A stretch of 38,685 bases of DNA from an uncultured Pseudomonadota bacterium (GTDB lineage: Bacteria; Myxococcota_A; UBA796; SXON01): NCBI GenBank assembly GCA_903844155.1, contig CAIMSU010000321.1:1-38685 (forward strand), given 5' to 3'. How positions within the stretch are numbered: position 1 is the stretch's first letter; every line of letters starts with the position of its first letter. Positions 8,804 to 17,159 of this stretch are shown in pieces. The notes beneath the pieces were generated by a model. The model made no database searches, was not told the origin of the DNA, and saw only the letters and a list, made by a program, of their open reading frames with translations. The position numbers and the translations under genes are program-made.

Positions 8804-9553
8804 ATGAACGACGCGTTCTGGCGCAAGGGAGAGACGGTGGGCTACTACTCGGCGCTTCGGATTCGGCCCGTCGAGGCGGCGCTGCTGGAGATGGACGCGC
8901 AAGCCGTGCGGGGGCGCGTGCTGGAGCTGGGCTGCGGGACCGGGCGCCTGACCGCCCACCTGTGCGAGAAAGCCGCCTCCGTACACGCGATCGACCTGTC
9001 GCCGGCGATGGCGTCGGCATGCCGCGCCCGCTGCCCGCGCGCGGACGTGCGAACCGGCGACATGCGCGACCTCGGCGCGTTCGCGGACGAATCCTTCGAT
9101 GCCATCTTCGCGGTCCACAACGTCCTGGATGTCCTCGCCGACGACGAGCGCGGGGTTGTCCTCGACGCGCTGCACCGCGTGCTCTCGCCGAGCGGCATGT
9201 TGGTCTTCTCCTCCCACAACCGGGGCTTTCGGCCCGGCGCTCGCGTTGCGTTGGGGCTTTTGCTCGGCGACCCGCGCCAGGGGCTGTCGAGCCTCCTGAG
9301 ACTGCCGGTCCGGATCCGAAATCGCCGTCGGCTGGCAGGTTTCGAGCACGCGGAGTCGCGCTACGCGCTCGTCAACGATGCCGCCCACGACTTCGCCGTC
9401 GTGCACTACTACATCGGCCGCGACGCGCAAGAGGCCCAGCTCCGCGATCACGGCTTTCGGCTCGAGCGGTGCCTGGATCTCGGCGGGCAGCCCGTTCCCG
9501 CAGGAGTGGAGGCCAGCCGCTGCCCCGAGCTCGTCTACGTCGCTCGCCGCTGA
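8804..9553 (+). CDS. Class I SAM-dependent methyltransferase
   Basis: A 249-residue soluble protein with a Rossmann methyltransferase fold. Motif I is VLELGCGTGRL (39-49), the acidic end of strand beta2 is AIDLSPAM (about 65-72), motif II is GDMRDL, and motif IV FDAIFAVHNVLDVL is followed by LHRVLSPSGMLVFSSHN. This arrangement is the Methyltransf_11/25 pattern shared by small-molecule, quinone and lipid methyltransferases; the substrate cannot be inferred. It follows the aconitase-like gene by 42 bases on the same strand and converges with the cytochrome gene, leaving only 3 bases between the stops. Confidence 0.9.
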   Translation: MNDAFWRKGETVGYYSALRIRPVEAALLEMDAQAVRGRVLELGCGTGRLTAHLCEKAASVHAIDLSPAMASACRARCPRADVRTGDMRDLGAFADESFDAIFAVHNVLDVLADDERGVVLDALHRVLSPSGMLVFSSHNRGFRPGARVALGLLLGDPRQGLSSLLRLPVRIRNRRRLAGFEHAESRYALVNDAAHDFAVVHYYIGRDAQEAQLRDHGFRLERCLDLGGQPVPAGVEASRCPELVYVARR

Positions 9554-9556
9554 GCC

Positions 9557-9877
9557 TTACGGCGGCGCGAAGGTGCGCAAATACGCGGTGACGTTCGCCA
9601 GGTCGCCGTCGGAGAGCTGGGTGAACGCCGTCATTCCGGTGCCGGGGCGGCCGGACTTGATGCTCGCGGCGACCTGGTCGTCGGCCTTGCCGGCCCAGAA
9701 CGTGGCGCTGGTAAAGTCGGCGGGCTTCGGGTTGAGCGCGATGGCGGCGGCGCCCTTCCCGTTTCCCGCAGCGCCGTGACAGGCGGTACAGTTGGCGGCG
9801 TACAATGCTTTTCCGGCGGCCGCATCACCAGCGAACGCGGGCTGGGCGATGAGGGCGGCGGCGAGGATGATGAGCAC
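9557..9877 (-). CDS. Small periplasmic mono-haem cytochrome c (class I)
   Basis: A 106-residue exported electron carrier. A short signal peptide (1-16, ending AFA) precedes the mature start GDAAAGKALYAANC. The haem attachment motif is CTACH (C30, C33, H34), and GTGMTAF provides the likely axial Met. The C-terminal DLANVTAYLRTF helix is typical of class I cytochromes c. The start codon is GTG at 9875-9877, supported by a GGAGG ribosome-binding site on the minus strand at 9882-9886, four bases upstream. It is monocistronic as far as can be seen. The redox partner is unknown; no oxidase or dehydrogenase genes are in the window. Confidence 0.93.
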   Translation of the reverse strand: MLIILAAALIAQPAFAGDAAAGKALYAANCTACHGAAGNGKGAAAIALNPKPADFTSATFWAGKADDQVAASIKSGRPGTGMTAFTQLSDGDLANVTAYLRTFAPP

Positions 9878-9997
9878 GGGGCCTCCGGGGGTGTCATCGC
9901 TGTAACGCCCCGCTGGGCGCTCCGATTCACGATGCGGGAGATGGCGGGCGGCGTCGGCGGCAGGGCTGGGCTATGTCGCCCGGGAGGATCCGTGGCG

Positions 9998-10747
9998 ATG
10001 ACGCGGGATTTGTTGCTCATCGCCGGATCCGCCGTGTTGTGGGTCGTGGCGCTGTTCCTGACCTTGACCGGAAGCCTGAGGGAGGGCGTGCCTGCGCTGA
10101 TCTTCGCGTCGTCGTGCCTCATCGTGTTCGTCGCCCGGATTCGCGCGGCAGCTCGGACGCGCGCCGCGTTGGCGACATCGGGGTCGGTTTGCGGCGTCGG
10201 TGGGGCGAAACTGCGGGCCTCCCGTACGCGGGCCATGCTCGCCTCCGGCATGTTCGTCGCGATCGGGGTGAGCTTTTCCTGGGAGTTCGCGCCGCAGGGG
10301 GTCTGGCCGGCCGCGATCGGCTGGGTGTCGGTGGCGTTCGGACTCACGGGCTGGGCGATGGGGCTGGCGCGGGGGAAGGACGGTGGAGCCTGGATCATGC
10401 TCTCGCCGACGGGGCTGGCGATGGGCAACCGCAAGGGGAGCTACACAGTGCCCTGGGACGACATCGCCGGAGCGAGGATCGGTGAATTCTACCGTCAACC
10501 CTATGTGTTCCTGGAAGTTCCGAACCTCGCGCGGACGCTTGCTTCCGTCGACCCTCCGAGCGTGCGGGACGCGACAGCGCGTTCGTTCAGCACGAGCGCC
10601 GGCATGACCGGGTTCCCCATCGCGGTCCAGCCCTCACTTTTCGGCGTGGAACCGGTGTGGTTCGTGCGGGCGGTCAAGCGCTACGCGACCGAGCCGGAGG
10701 CCCGCGCCGAGCTGACTCCCCCCCTCGCCGAGCTTTCCAGCACGTGA
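9998..10747 (+). CDS. Four-helix membrane protein with a C-terminal PH-like domain
   Basis: A 249-residue protein of unknown function. Four hydrophobic segments are seen in two hairpins (about residues 5-25, 31-48, 80-97 and 102-120). The following soluble part (about 128-200) contains ISLSP/GLAMG...YTVPWDDIAGARI...YVFLEVPN-like spacing, the strand pattern and W-D-D-I signature of bacterial PH-like (STM3941-type) domains. An SD-like GGGAGG at 9982-9987 supports an ATG at 9998, with a GTG at 9992 as alternative; the open frame further upstream overlaps the divergent cytochrome gene and is unlikely to be coding. It converges with the UPF0104 gene with 4 bases between. Confidence 0.72.
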   Translation: MTRDLLLIAGSAVLWVVALFLTLTGSLREGVPALIFASSCLIVFVARIRAAARTRAALATSGSVCGVGGAKLRASRTRAMLASGMFVAIGVSFSWEFAPQGVWPAAIGWVSVAFGLTGWAMGLARGKDGGAWIMLSPTGLAMGNRKGSYTVPWDDIAGARIGEFYRQPYVFLEVPNLARTLASVDPPSVRDATARSFSTSAGMTGFPIAVQPSLFGVEPVWFVRAVKRYATEPEARAELTPPLAELSST

Positions 10748-10751
10748 GGAC

Positions 10752-11720
10752 CTACCCGGTTCGCCGGGCCTTTTCCCGCAGGTCGGTCAACGTCATCCCC
10801 TCCTTCACGAGGTAGATGCTGCCAAGCGTGACGGTGAACGCGAACTGGCCGAGGTGCAAGAGCACGGCGAACGTCCGCGACCGGTCGCCGTCGGCCCCGA
10901 GCACCGCGAGCGCGGCGACACAAAGCGCCTCAAAGCCCCCGAAGAAGCCGGGGGTGGGCACGGCGGCGAGCCCCGTCAGCGTCAACGTCCATACGAACAC
11001 GACCGCACCCGGGTTCGTCGGCAGTCCCGGCAGCGCAGCGAGCGTGGCCCACACGGCGAGGAGCGTCACCACCCAGATCGCCGCGGTCAACGCCATCACC
11101 TGCAGCATACGCAGCGGCCTCAGGACGAACGCCCGCACCCCCTCCACGAACCGGCGGATGACCGTCGCCGCGGGCAAGCGGTCCGTGTACTTCAGCCCCC
11201 GCTCCCCGAGTACCGTCAGCAGCACCAGCACCCCAGCGCCAACCGCCACGCTCACCCCGAACAGGCGCTGCCCCGCCTGCACGATGTCCGTCCCCTGAAC
11301 GACGATCCCGCCCGCAGGGAGGTCCACTGCCCAGCCGATGCTCAAGAGGAACGCCAACAACATCAGGATGTCCGCGAGCCGCTCCATGAAGATCGCGGCC
11401 ATGCCCTCGCCAAACGGGACCCCCTCGTCCGTCAACAACGTCGGCCGGACCAGCTCGCCGACGCGAAAAGGAATCACGTTGATCGCCAGGAAACCGAGGC
11501 TCGTGATGCTCATCGCCCGCCAGAACGGCACGGGTCGCGCCAGGAGGGCCTGCAGCCGCCAGCACCGAAAGCACTGTGTCAGCCAGTAGCAGATCCAGGC
11601 GACGACGAAGCTCCGCAGGTCGAACGCCGAGAGTGACTGTCGGACGACGGTGAGATCGACGCCCCACAGCACAGCGCCGAGGCCGAGCACCGTGAGCAGC
11701 AGGATGGCGGCGAGCTTCAC
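10752..11720 (-). CDS. UPF0104 / lysylphosphatidylglycerol synthase TM-region family membrane protein
   Basis: A 322-residue polytopic protein (about eight transmembrane helices) with hallmarks of the AglD/MprF-flippase-like family: FRCWRLQALL near helix 2, then GFLAINVIPFRVGELVRPTLL and a FMERLADILMLL stretch, matching the conserved N-x2-P-x-R-x-GE-x-R and xER-x2-D motifs. Related domains flip aminoacyl-lipids (MprF) or accompany glycolipid synthesis. The start is GTG at 11718-11720, fixed by a GTGA overlap with the stop of the sterol desaturase gene upstream; the open frame extends further upstream inside that gene and should be ignored. Co-translation with a lipid hydroxylase suggests a membrane-lipid function (inference). 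Confidence 0.88.
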   Translation of the reverse strand: MKLAAILLLTVLGLGAVLWGVDLTVVRQSLSAFDLRSFVVAWICYWLTQCFRCWRLQALLARPVPFWRAMSITSLGFLAINVIPFRVGELVRPTLLTDEGVPFGEGMAAIFMERLADILMLLAFLLSIGWAVDLPAGGIVVQGTDIVQAGQRLFGVSVAVGAGVLVLLTVLGERGLKYTDRLPAATVIRRFVEGVRAFVLRPLRMLQVMALTAAIWVVTLLAVWATLAALPGLPTNPGAVVFVWTLTLTGLAAVPTPGFFGGFEALCVAALAVLGADGDRSRTFAVLLHLGQFAFTVTLGSIYLVKEGMTLTDLREKARRTG

Positions 11721-12463
11721 GCCGTGGCCGCCGGTTGCCGGAGCAATTGCAGGCCGACAACGTCGTTCGCGACGTCCTTCGCGTCGATGAGGCCGTACAG
11801 GGCAGGCGGCGCCGCCTGGCTCACGTCCGTGCCGAAGAGCAGATCCCACACGGGCAGCGCGTTTGCGTAGTTGCCATCGCACAATTCGGCGTCGCGAACA
11901 TGGTGCCAGGAGTGGAACAGCGGGTTGTTGTAGACGTAGCGCCAGCGCGGGTCCAGGCCGGCGGGCCAGCGCAGGTTGGCGTGCTCCAGCGCGTCAGCGA
12001 GGATTCCCGGGACCATCGCGAGCGGGATGACCCAGGGCTCCCAACGCGACGTGTCGAGGAGCACGCCGAAGATCAGCACGGGCAGCACCGCGAGCTGCAG
12101 GAAGTCGACGACGTGCATGCGAAAGCCGGCCGTGCTGTCGAGCGAGCGAAGGGAGTGGTGGACGCGGTGGAAGAACCAGAGCGGGCGAACGCGGTGGTGG
12201 GCGCGGTGGAGCCAGTACCGGGCAAAGTCGATGACGACGAAGGCAAGGAGCGCCTGCACCCAGGGATTCGGGATGGGGATGCTGAACCGGCCGACGCCGA
12301 GGACGAAGATGCCGGTGACGCCGATGCCGAGCTTGAGGGCGTAGAGGAGCCCGCCGGTGACCACGTTGATCAGCGAGTCGCGGGTGAGGATCGGCCGAGG
12401 ATCGCGAGGCCAGAGCGCCGCGAGCCCCAGTCCGAGCGCGAGGGCGAGGACCTGGGCGACCAT
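11717..12463 (-). CDS. Sterol desaturase / fatty acid hydroxylase superfamily protein
   Basis: A 248-residue membrane di-iron oxygenase-like protein (258 residues if the upstream GTG at 12493 is used). The histidine clusters that bind the two irons are HRAHH, HRVHHS and HSWHH, with a further EHANLRW; these are arranged as in the FA_hydroxylase family (HxxxH, HxxHH, HxxxHH patterns). Hydrophobic segments occur at about 5-20, 30-55, 70-85 and 130-160. Members act on sterols, carotenoids, fatty acids or alkyl-glycerols, using O2; substrate unknown here. It is the first gene of a two-gene unit with the flippase-like protein (GTGA overlap). Confidence 0.9.
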   Translation of the reverse strand: MVAQVLALALGLGLAALWPRDPRPILTRDSLINVVTGGLLYALKLGIGVTGIFVLGVGRFSIPIPNPWVQALLAFVVIDFARYWLHRAHHRVRPLWFFHRVHHSLRSLDSTAGFRMHVVDFLQLAVLPVLIFGVLLDTSRWEPWVIPLAMVPGILADALEHANLRWPAGLDPRWRYVYNNPLFHSWHHVRDAELCDGNYANALPVWDLLFGTDVSQAAPPALYGLIDAKDVANDVVGLQLLRQPAATA

Positions 12464-12534
12464 GGTGACCACGCCCCGGTCGTAACCGCCCACCGCGGAG
12501 CCGGCGCCCGTCGCCCTCGTCCGGCACTCGGGAC

Positions 12535-13485
12535 CTACGGAGCCTGCGCGAACGCCACGCAGCGGTCACGGATCTCGGCAGTCGGGATCGCCTCGCACAG
12601 CGCCAGCGAGCGCGTCGGGTCCGCGCGCTTGAGCTGCCAGGCGACGCCCTGCGTGCAGTAGTCGGCGTAGGCACCAAACTCCGGGCACGTCGCCAGCGTG
12701 CCCTCGGGGTCGCGCTCGGAGGCGCCCCAGCCAAGGCCGTGGAAGCAGGTCCCGCGCCACTGATCGGTCGCCCGTCCGCAGGCCGCTGCGGACTCGTGGA
12801 TGTCGCGCCGGGCCAGGTACTTCGCGATGCCGTGCCAGCAGGTCTTGCGCGTCAGGTCGTCGTCCGCGTGCTCGGTCTCACCACGCGTGCAGAAGGCCAC
12901 GGCGGCGTCGAGGTTCACGAGGCTCACCTCGCCGACAACGTCGTGTCGGCAAAAGCGCTCGAACGCCTCGGAATACTGGCATCGGCCCAGCGCGTAGTCC
13001 GAGTCCGTCGGCGCCCACGCGAGGCCGATGCCGAACCAGCATTGTCCGCGCCACTTCCGATCCTGTACCCCGACGCAGATCTGCTCTGCACGCGCGCGAT
13101 CGCGCAAGGTGATCGCCTCGGCGACGTCGTCGACGCACTCCAACCGCAGCTCCGGGTCGACCACGTGCGTGCACACATCCAGCGCGCCGTCCGTGTCGAC
13201 CTGCGCCTGCTGCCGCGAGAGCGCCTGCCAGCACACGTCCTGCACCGCCGTCGACATCGCCGCGCACCCCTCGAACGTGAGGCGTCGCTCCCCCTCCCCG
13301 TCGCCCGTCGCCGAAACTACCGGTTGGCCCAAAGGTTTCGGTGGCACCAGCATCGCCACCCCCGGCGCCGTGCTCTCGGCCGGAGCCACCGTCATCCCCG
13401 CGTACCCACGCGCGAGCACCAGCTCCACGGCGAGCAACGCCACGAAGATCGCGATGACCAACGTCGTGAACGCCACGGTCCGCAT
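12535..13485 (-). CDS. Exported cysteine-repeat protein (eight Cys pairs)
   Basis: A 316-residue protein I cannot assign to a named family. It has an N-terminal signal/anchor segment (about 5-25, VAFTTLVIAIFVALLAVELV). From about residue 73 on it contains 16 cysteines in eight pairs. Inside a pair the spacing is variable (C-x9 to C-x16), but from the second Cys of one pair to the first Cys of the next it is always exactly 19 residues, seven times out of seven (for example CWHGIAKYLARRD...AAAC, CFHGLGWGASERD...LATC). A G/A-rich, Asp-containing linker pattern suggests repeated helical hairpins closed by disulfides, like Sel1/TPR-type solenoids in the oxidising periplasm. The small membrane protein gene lies 18 bases upstream on the same strand. 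Confidence 0.82.
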   Translation of the reverse strand: MRTVAFTTLVIAIFVALLAVELVLARGYAGMTVAPAESTAPGVAMLVPPKPLGQPVVSATGDGEGERRLTFEGCAAMSTAVQDVCWQALSRQQAQVDTDGALDVCTHVVDPELRLECVDDVAEAITLRDRARAEQICVGVQDRKWRGQCWFGIGLAWAPTDSDYALGRCQYSEAFERFCRHDVVGEVSLVNLDAAVAFCTRGETEHADDDLTRKTCWHGIAKYLARRDIHESAAACGRATDQWRGTCFHGLGWGASERDPEGTLATCPEFGAYADYCTQGVAWQLKRADPTRSLALCEAIPTAEIRDRCVAFAQAP

Positions 13486-13503
13486 GCTGCCCGCCCCCCG
13501 CGG

Positions 13504-13689
13504 CTAGTTCGTGTACCCGAGGCTCTGCATCCACGCCTCGTACTCGGCCTTCGGGATGTCCTTCATCGACCGCTCCGCCAATTCCTGCTCGACCTGCCGA
13601 TGATGCACATACCAGCCGCCTCCCGCCGCGCCGAGCACCACCGCGCCAAGGATCCACCAGCGGCGCGAACGGGGAGACAAGAACTTCAC
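13504..13689 (-). CDS. 61-residue single-pass membrane protein
   Basis: A tiny protein with basic N-terminus (KFLSPRSRR), one membrane segment at about residues 11-27 (WWILGAVVLGAAGGGWYV) and a charged C-terminal part ending EAWMQSLGYTN. Function unknown. The start is GTG at 13687-13689. A clean -10 like TATACT sits six bases upstream on the same strand (13696-13701), which would place transcription start at or next to the GTG, so the message may be leaderless. It is followed closely by the cysteine-repeat gene, probably in one transcript. Confidence 0.6.
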   Translation of the reverse strand: MKFLSPRSRRWWILGAVVLGAAGGGWYVHHRQVEQELAERSMKDIPKAEYEAWMQSLGYTN

Positions 13690-13695
13690 GAACCG

Positions 13696-13701
13696 AGTAT
13701 A
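13696..13701 (-). promoter_or_regulatory. -10 element placing a leaderless start for the 61-residue gene
   Basis: On the minus strand the hexamer TATACT (five of six matches to TATAAT) lies six bases before the GTG start at 13689. No convincing -35 is visible 16-18 bases upstream, where the sequence is GC-rich. If used, the transcript would begin at about 13688-13690. Confidence 0.4.
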
Positions 13702-13810
13702 TCCGCTGCCCCGCCTGCCGCGGTAGGCTTTCCCCCTTCGCCGCGCGGAAGCCGCCCGTTCCCCCGCGCGTTAGCCCCGCCTCATCGTCGGTTCGCAACC
13801 CGGAGTCTCC

Positions 13811-16800
13811 ATGAAGTCCCGTCACGTGCTCGCCCTCTTCGGCATCGGTCTCATCGGCCTCCCCCTCGCCGCGCTCGCGGAGAACGTCCCCAAGCCGGCG
13901 ATGCAGCTCTCGCTCAAGGGCGCGGACCCGGTGTTGATGGACTACAACTTCCCCTCCGGCCTTCGCGTCGTGTTCCAGGAGGACCACACCCAGCCCGTCG
14001 TCTCCATCACGGCGGTCAACGACCACGGCTCCACGTCCGACCCCGTCGGCAAGGAAGGTATCGCCCACGTTGTCGAGCACCTCTGGTTCCGCTCGCACCA
14101 GCAGGGCACCGACGGGAAGCCGCTTCCCAAGATCTGGGACCTGCTCGAGGAGATGGGCGGCAACATCAACGCCTTCACGGCGGACGACCTCACCTGCTAC
14201 ATGACGGTCGCCCCGGCGGACAAGCTGGCGCAGCTCATGGCGTTCGAGGGCATGCGGCAGCGCAACGCCGTCAAGAACGTGACGCAGGACACGCTCGTGG
14301 TCGAGCGCGAGGTCATCCGCAACGAGCTTCGGTTCCGGTATGAGAACAACACCGGCGCCGTGTTCGGGCAAGTGCTCACGCGCCTGTTCCCGCAGTCGCA
14401 CCCCTACGGGCGCGCGGCGTACGCGGGCATCGGCAACAACGACTCGCTCAACGCCATCAGCATCGAGGACGTGCAGAAGTTCGTGGCCGAGAACTACGGC
14501 CCGGACAAGACCACGATCTACGTCGTGGGCGACATCGACGTCAACAAGACGGGGGACTACCTCAAGGATCTCGGCACCGACCTGATGGTGGACCCGAAGG
14601 ACCCGACCGCCCCGATCCGCGCGGACCTCAAGCCAAAATCGCACCTCTCCGGCCAGCTCATCGAGCCGCCACCCCTGCCCGTCTCCCCCATCGAGATCAA
14701 GGAGGACCTCCAGAAGATCGACGTCGTCCACGGCCCGGTCAAGAAGAAGCTCGTCGTCCTCGCCTGGGCCACGCCCGGCGGGCGCGTGTTGAGCAATGAG
14801 CTGCTCCAGGACGTCGCGTCCGGTCGCCTCGCCAACGCGATCTACCAGGAGATCAACCCTTCCTGGCAGTACGGGCGCGACAAGGATCAGAGCTCGGTCG
14901 GCTGCAGCCCGGACGACCAGTCGCAGGGCGGCGCGATGTTCTGCTTCATCGAGATCCCGGCGAGCGACGACGGTCGGAGCACGATCAAGAGCGGCCTCGA
15001 CGGCCTTTACCGCCAGTGGACCCAGAGCGAGGATGCGCAGCAGCGCGTCTACGACGAGTTCGGGTTCAAGCGCTCGCTCGGCTACTACCAGGCGAGCCTG
15101 CTCAGCCAGGTCGACCTGTTCTCCTCCCTCGGCTCGGCGCGCGTGACCGAATCCGCCCAGTACACCCACTTCACCGGCAGCCTGACGTACTTCGCGGACC
15201 ACATCTCCGCCGTCAGCAAGGTGACGAGCGCGGACGTCCGCGACTTTGCCCAGAAGTACCTCAACCGGGACCGCGCCGTCGCGCTGATCATGGCCCCCTA
15301 CGAGCAGGGCGACCTGACCGAGGACAGCTCCGATGCGGTCTACGCCGGTGAGGAGCGCGCCGACCGCGACGCGAGCCTGTTGCACGAGGACATGCTCACG
15401 ACCGACTTCCTCAAGCGGACGCTGAAGACGCCGGACGTGTCCACGATCAAGGAGTACAGCCTCGCCAACGGCATGAAGGTCAAGGTCATGCCGTACTCCA
15501 GCGGGCAGCTCGCGCAGGAGCGCATTGTCTTCAACGGCGGCAAGAACATGGGGATGCAGGCCGATTTTGCCGGCTCCAACATCGGGGACACGTCGTTCCC
15601 TGCGGTCGACGACCTCGCGATCGCGTCGTTTGACGGGAACAGCGTGGACGAGACGAACACGCTGTTCGAGAACTCAGGCTCCGCCGGCAACGCCGTCGAC
15701 CAGCTCTACGTCCTGCGCTCACGGCTCGACGGCCTCACCCCGAACACCGACGGGCGCATCGGCTGGGTGAAGGCGCAGAAGCGCGGGATCCTCGATGACA
15801 TGGCGCAGGAGCAGTGGTGGGCGGACACCGAGCAGAAGAAGCGTCTGTTCGGGGATCATCCGCTCTCCAAGGTCCTCACGCACGCCGACTACGACACGAT
15901 GAACGGCTGGGGCTCCTCCCAGGTCGAGCAGTTCTTCAGCGCGGTCCTCCAGCCCACGAACGCCACGCTCCTCGTCGTCGGCAACGTGGTGGCGGACGAC
16001 ATCAAGAAGGCCGCTGACACCTACTTTGGCCAGTGGAAGGGCTGGCGACCGGGGAAGGGCGGCGACCTGAAGGCCACCAACGTGCTGCCCCCGCCCAACG
16101 ACCCGCCAAAACGCACCGTGATCCTGGTGGATCGCCCGTCCGCCTCGCAGACGCAGGTCAACTACCTGTGCCAGTTGGAGCCGGTCAAGTCGGTCAACGA
16201 TCGCGTGGCCAGCCGTGTGCTCGCGGGCGTGCTCTCGCAGCAGATCTGGAACGAGCTGCGTGAGAACACCGGCGCGTCCTACGGTGCCTACGCCTTCGCG
16301 GTCGACTACCAGGGTGGCACGAACACGCTCGGGATGGAGTCGCTCGTCCAGAACAGCTTCGCCGCGATCGCGGTGAAGGACATGCTCTCGCTCCCGGAGA
16401 AGGCGCAGACCTCCATCGACACCTACAAGACCCAGCTCGTCAAGTACGGCGAGGCGCAGAGCTACGGCACGCAGCAGCAGTCGACCTCGCAGATGACCAA
16501 CCGTCTGCTCGGCCCGATCGAGCGCGGGGAGGGCATGGACTACTACGAGCGCTACCGCGAGGCGTTCACCGCCGTGACCGTCCCGCAGATGCAGGCCGAG
16601 CTCCCGCGCTGCCTCGGCCACGAGGTCGTCACGGCCACGGGCCCCGCGGAGGCCATCAAGCCGCTGTTTGACAAGGAGGGCATCACCGTCGAGCAGATCG
16701 ACGCCCACCAGGCCAAGCTGGACTACGCGAACAAGTACGGGCTGAAGGACATCATCAAGGCCGACGAGAAGAAGAAGGCCGACGACGCCAAGAAGGCCGC

Positions 16801-16882
16801 GGACGACGCGAAGAAGAAGGGCGGGACGACCACCACGCCCGCCCCGACCACGCCCGCCCCGGCGACGCCGGCCCCCAAGTAG
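13811..16882 (+). CDS. Secreted M16-family zinc metallopeptidase (two-lobed)
   Basis: A 1023-residue protease of the pitrilysin / processing-peptidase family. The signal peptide (1-23, ending ALA) predicts export. The inverted zinc motif HVVEH is at 86-90 (H86, E89, H90), and E172 in VIRNELRF is the likely third ligand. Two M16 units are present in tandem: a catalytic half (about 40-520) and a second half (about 550-960) that starts KEYSLANGMKVKVMPY but lacks HxxEH, as usual for the inactive lobe. After about residue 965 comes a Lys/Ala/Asp-rich coil (DEKKKADDAKKAADDAKK) and a Thr/Pro/Ala tail ending in ATPAPK. The ATG is preceded by CGGAGT. It stands alone in a 120-base divergent region with the 61-residue gene. 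Confidence 0.94.
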   Translation: MKSRHVLALFGIGLIGLPLAALAENVPKPAMQLSLKGADPVLMDYNFPSGLRVVFQEDHTQPVVSITAVNDHGSTSDPVGKEGIAHVVEHLWFRSHQQGTDGKPLPKIWDLLEEMGGNINAFTADDLTCYMTVAPADKLAQLMAFEGMRQRNAVKNVTQDTLVVEREVIRNELRFRYENNTGAVFGQVLTRLFPQSHPYGRAAYAGIGNNDSLNAISIEDVQKFVAENYGPDKTTIYVVGDIDVNKTGDYLKDLGTDLMVDPKDPTAPIRADLKPKSHLSGQLIEPPPLPVSPIEIKEDLQKIDVVHGPVKKKLVVLAWATPGGRVLSNELLQDVASGRLANAIYQEINPSWQYGRDKDQSSVGCSPDDQSQGGAMFCFIEIPASDDGRSTIKSGLDGLYRQWTQSEDAQQRVYDEFGFKRSLGYYQASLLSQVDLFSSLGSARVTESAQYTHFTGSLTYFADHISAVSKVTSADVRDFAQKYLNRDRAVALIMAPYEQGDLTEDSSDAVYAGEERADRDASLLHEDMLTTDFLKRTLKTPDVSTIKEYSLANGMKVKVMPYSSGQLAQERIVFNGGKNMGMQADFAGSNIGDTSFPAVDDLAIASFDGNSVDETNTLFENSGSAGNAVDQLYVLRSRLDGLTPNTDGRIGWVKAQKRGILDDMAQEQWWADTEQKKRLFGDHPLSKVLTHADYDTMNGWGSSQVEQFFSAVLQPTNATLLVVGNVVADDIKKAADTYFGQWKGWRPGKGGDLKATNVLPPPNDPPKRTVILVDRPSASQTQVNYLCQLEPVKSVNDRVASRVLAGVLSQQIWNELRENTGASYGAYAFAVDYQGGTNTLGMESLVQNSFAAIAVKDMLSLPEKAQTSIDTYKTQLVKYGEAQSYGTQQQSTSQMTNRLLGPIERGEGMDYYERYREAFTAVTVPQMQAELPRCLGHEVVTATGPAEAIKPLFDKEGITVEQIDAHQAKLDYANKYGLKDIIKADEKKKADDAKKAADDAKKKGGTTTTPAPTTPAPATPAPK

Positions 16883-17159
16883 GCATCGGGCCAGGTCGGC
16901 GGGCCAGACATGGCCGAAAAGTCGCCGAACGGATCGTGACCGGGTTCAGATGTCGCGCGATGGGTCCGCAACGGCGCCTGCCCGTCAGGCCACCGCTGTC
17001 CCCGGCACGGTGCCCCCGGATCCCCGGCGTTCCATCGTTGCGCGCGACGCCCTCCGCCGCGCCTGCCCGCCCGGAGCGCCCGGCCGGCGACTTTTGACCC
17101 GGGTCTGGAACTGGCCTGCGACTTTTGACCCGGGTCTGGATCGACGCGCGACCACGCCT
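16883..17159. other. Intergenic region with no gene seen, between convergent genes
   Basis: About 277 bases between the M16 peptidase stop and the AHSA1-like stop. I see no coding potential I believe in. Its only striking content is the 23-base direct repeat described separately (17087-17140). No hairpin with a T-run is obvious. Confidence 0.6.
17087..17140. repeat. Two 23-bp direct repeats, possible IS-end remnant
   Basis: A 23-base motif starting GCGACTTTTGACCCGGG occurs at 17087-17109 and again identically at 17118-17140, 31 bases (about three helical turns) apart. CTGGCCT-type sequence lies between. IS21-family elements carry several short direct repeats containing TTTTGACCC near their ends as transposase-binding sites, so this could be a leftover end of such an element. 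No transposase gene is nearby. Confidence 0.55.

Noticed and set aside
12878-15385. 835-codon open frame on the minus strand
   Set aside because: Shadow of the M16 peptidase gene and of the cysteine-repeat gene in other frames.
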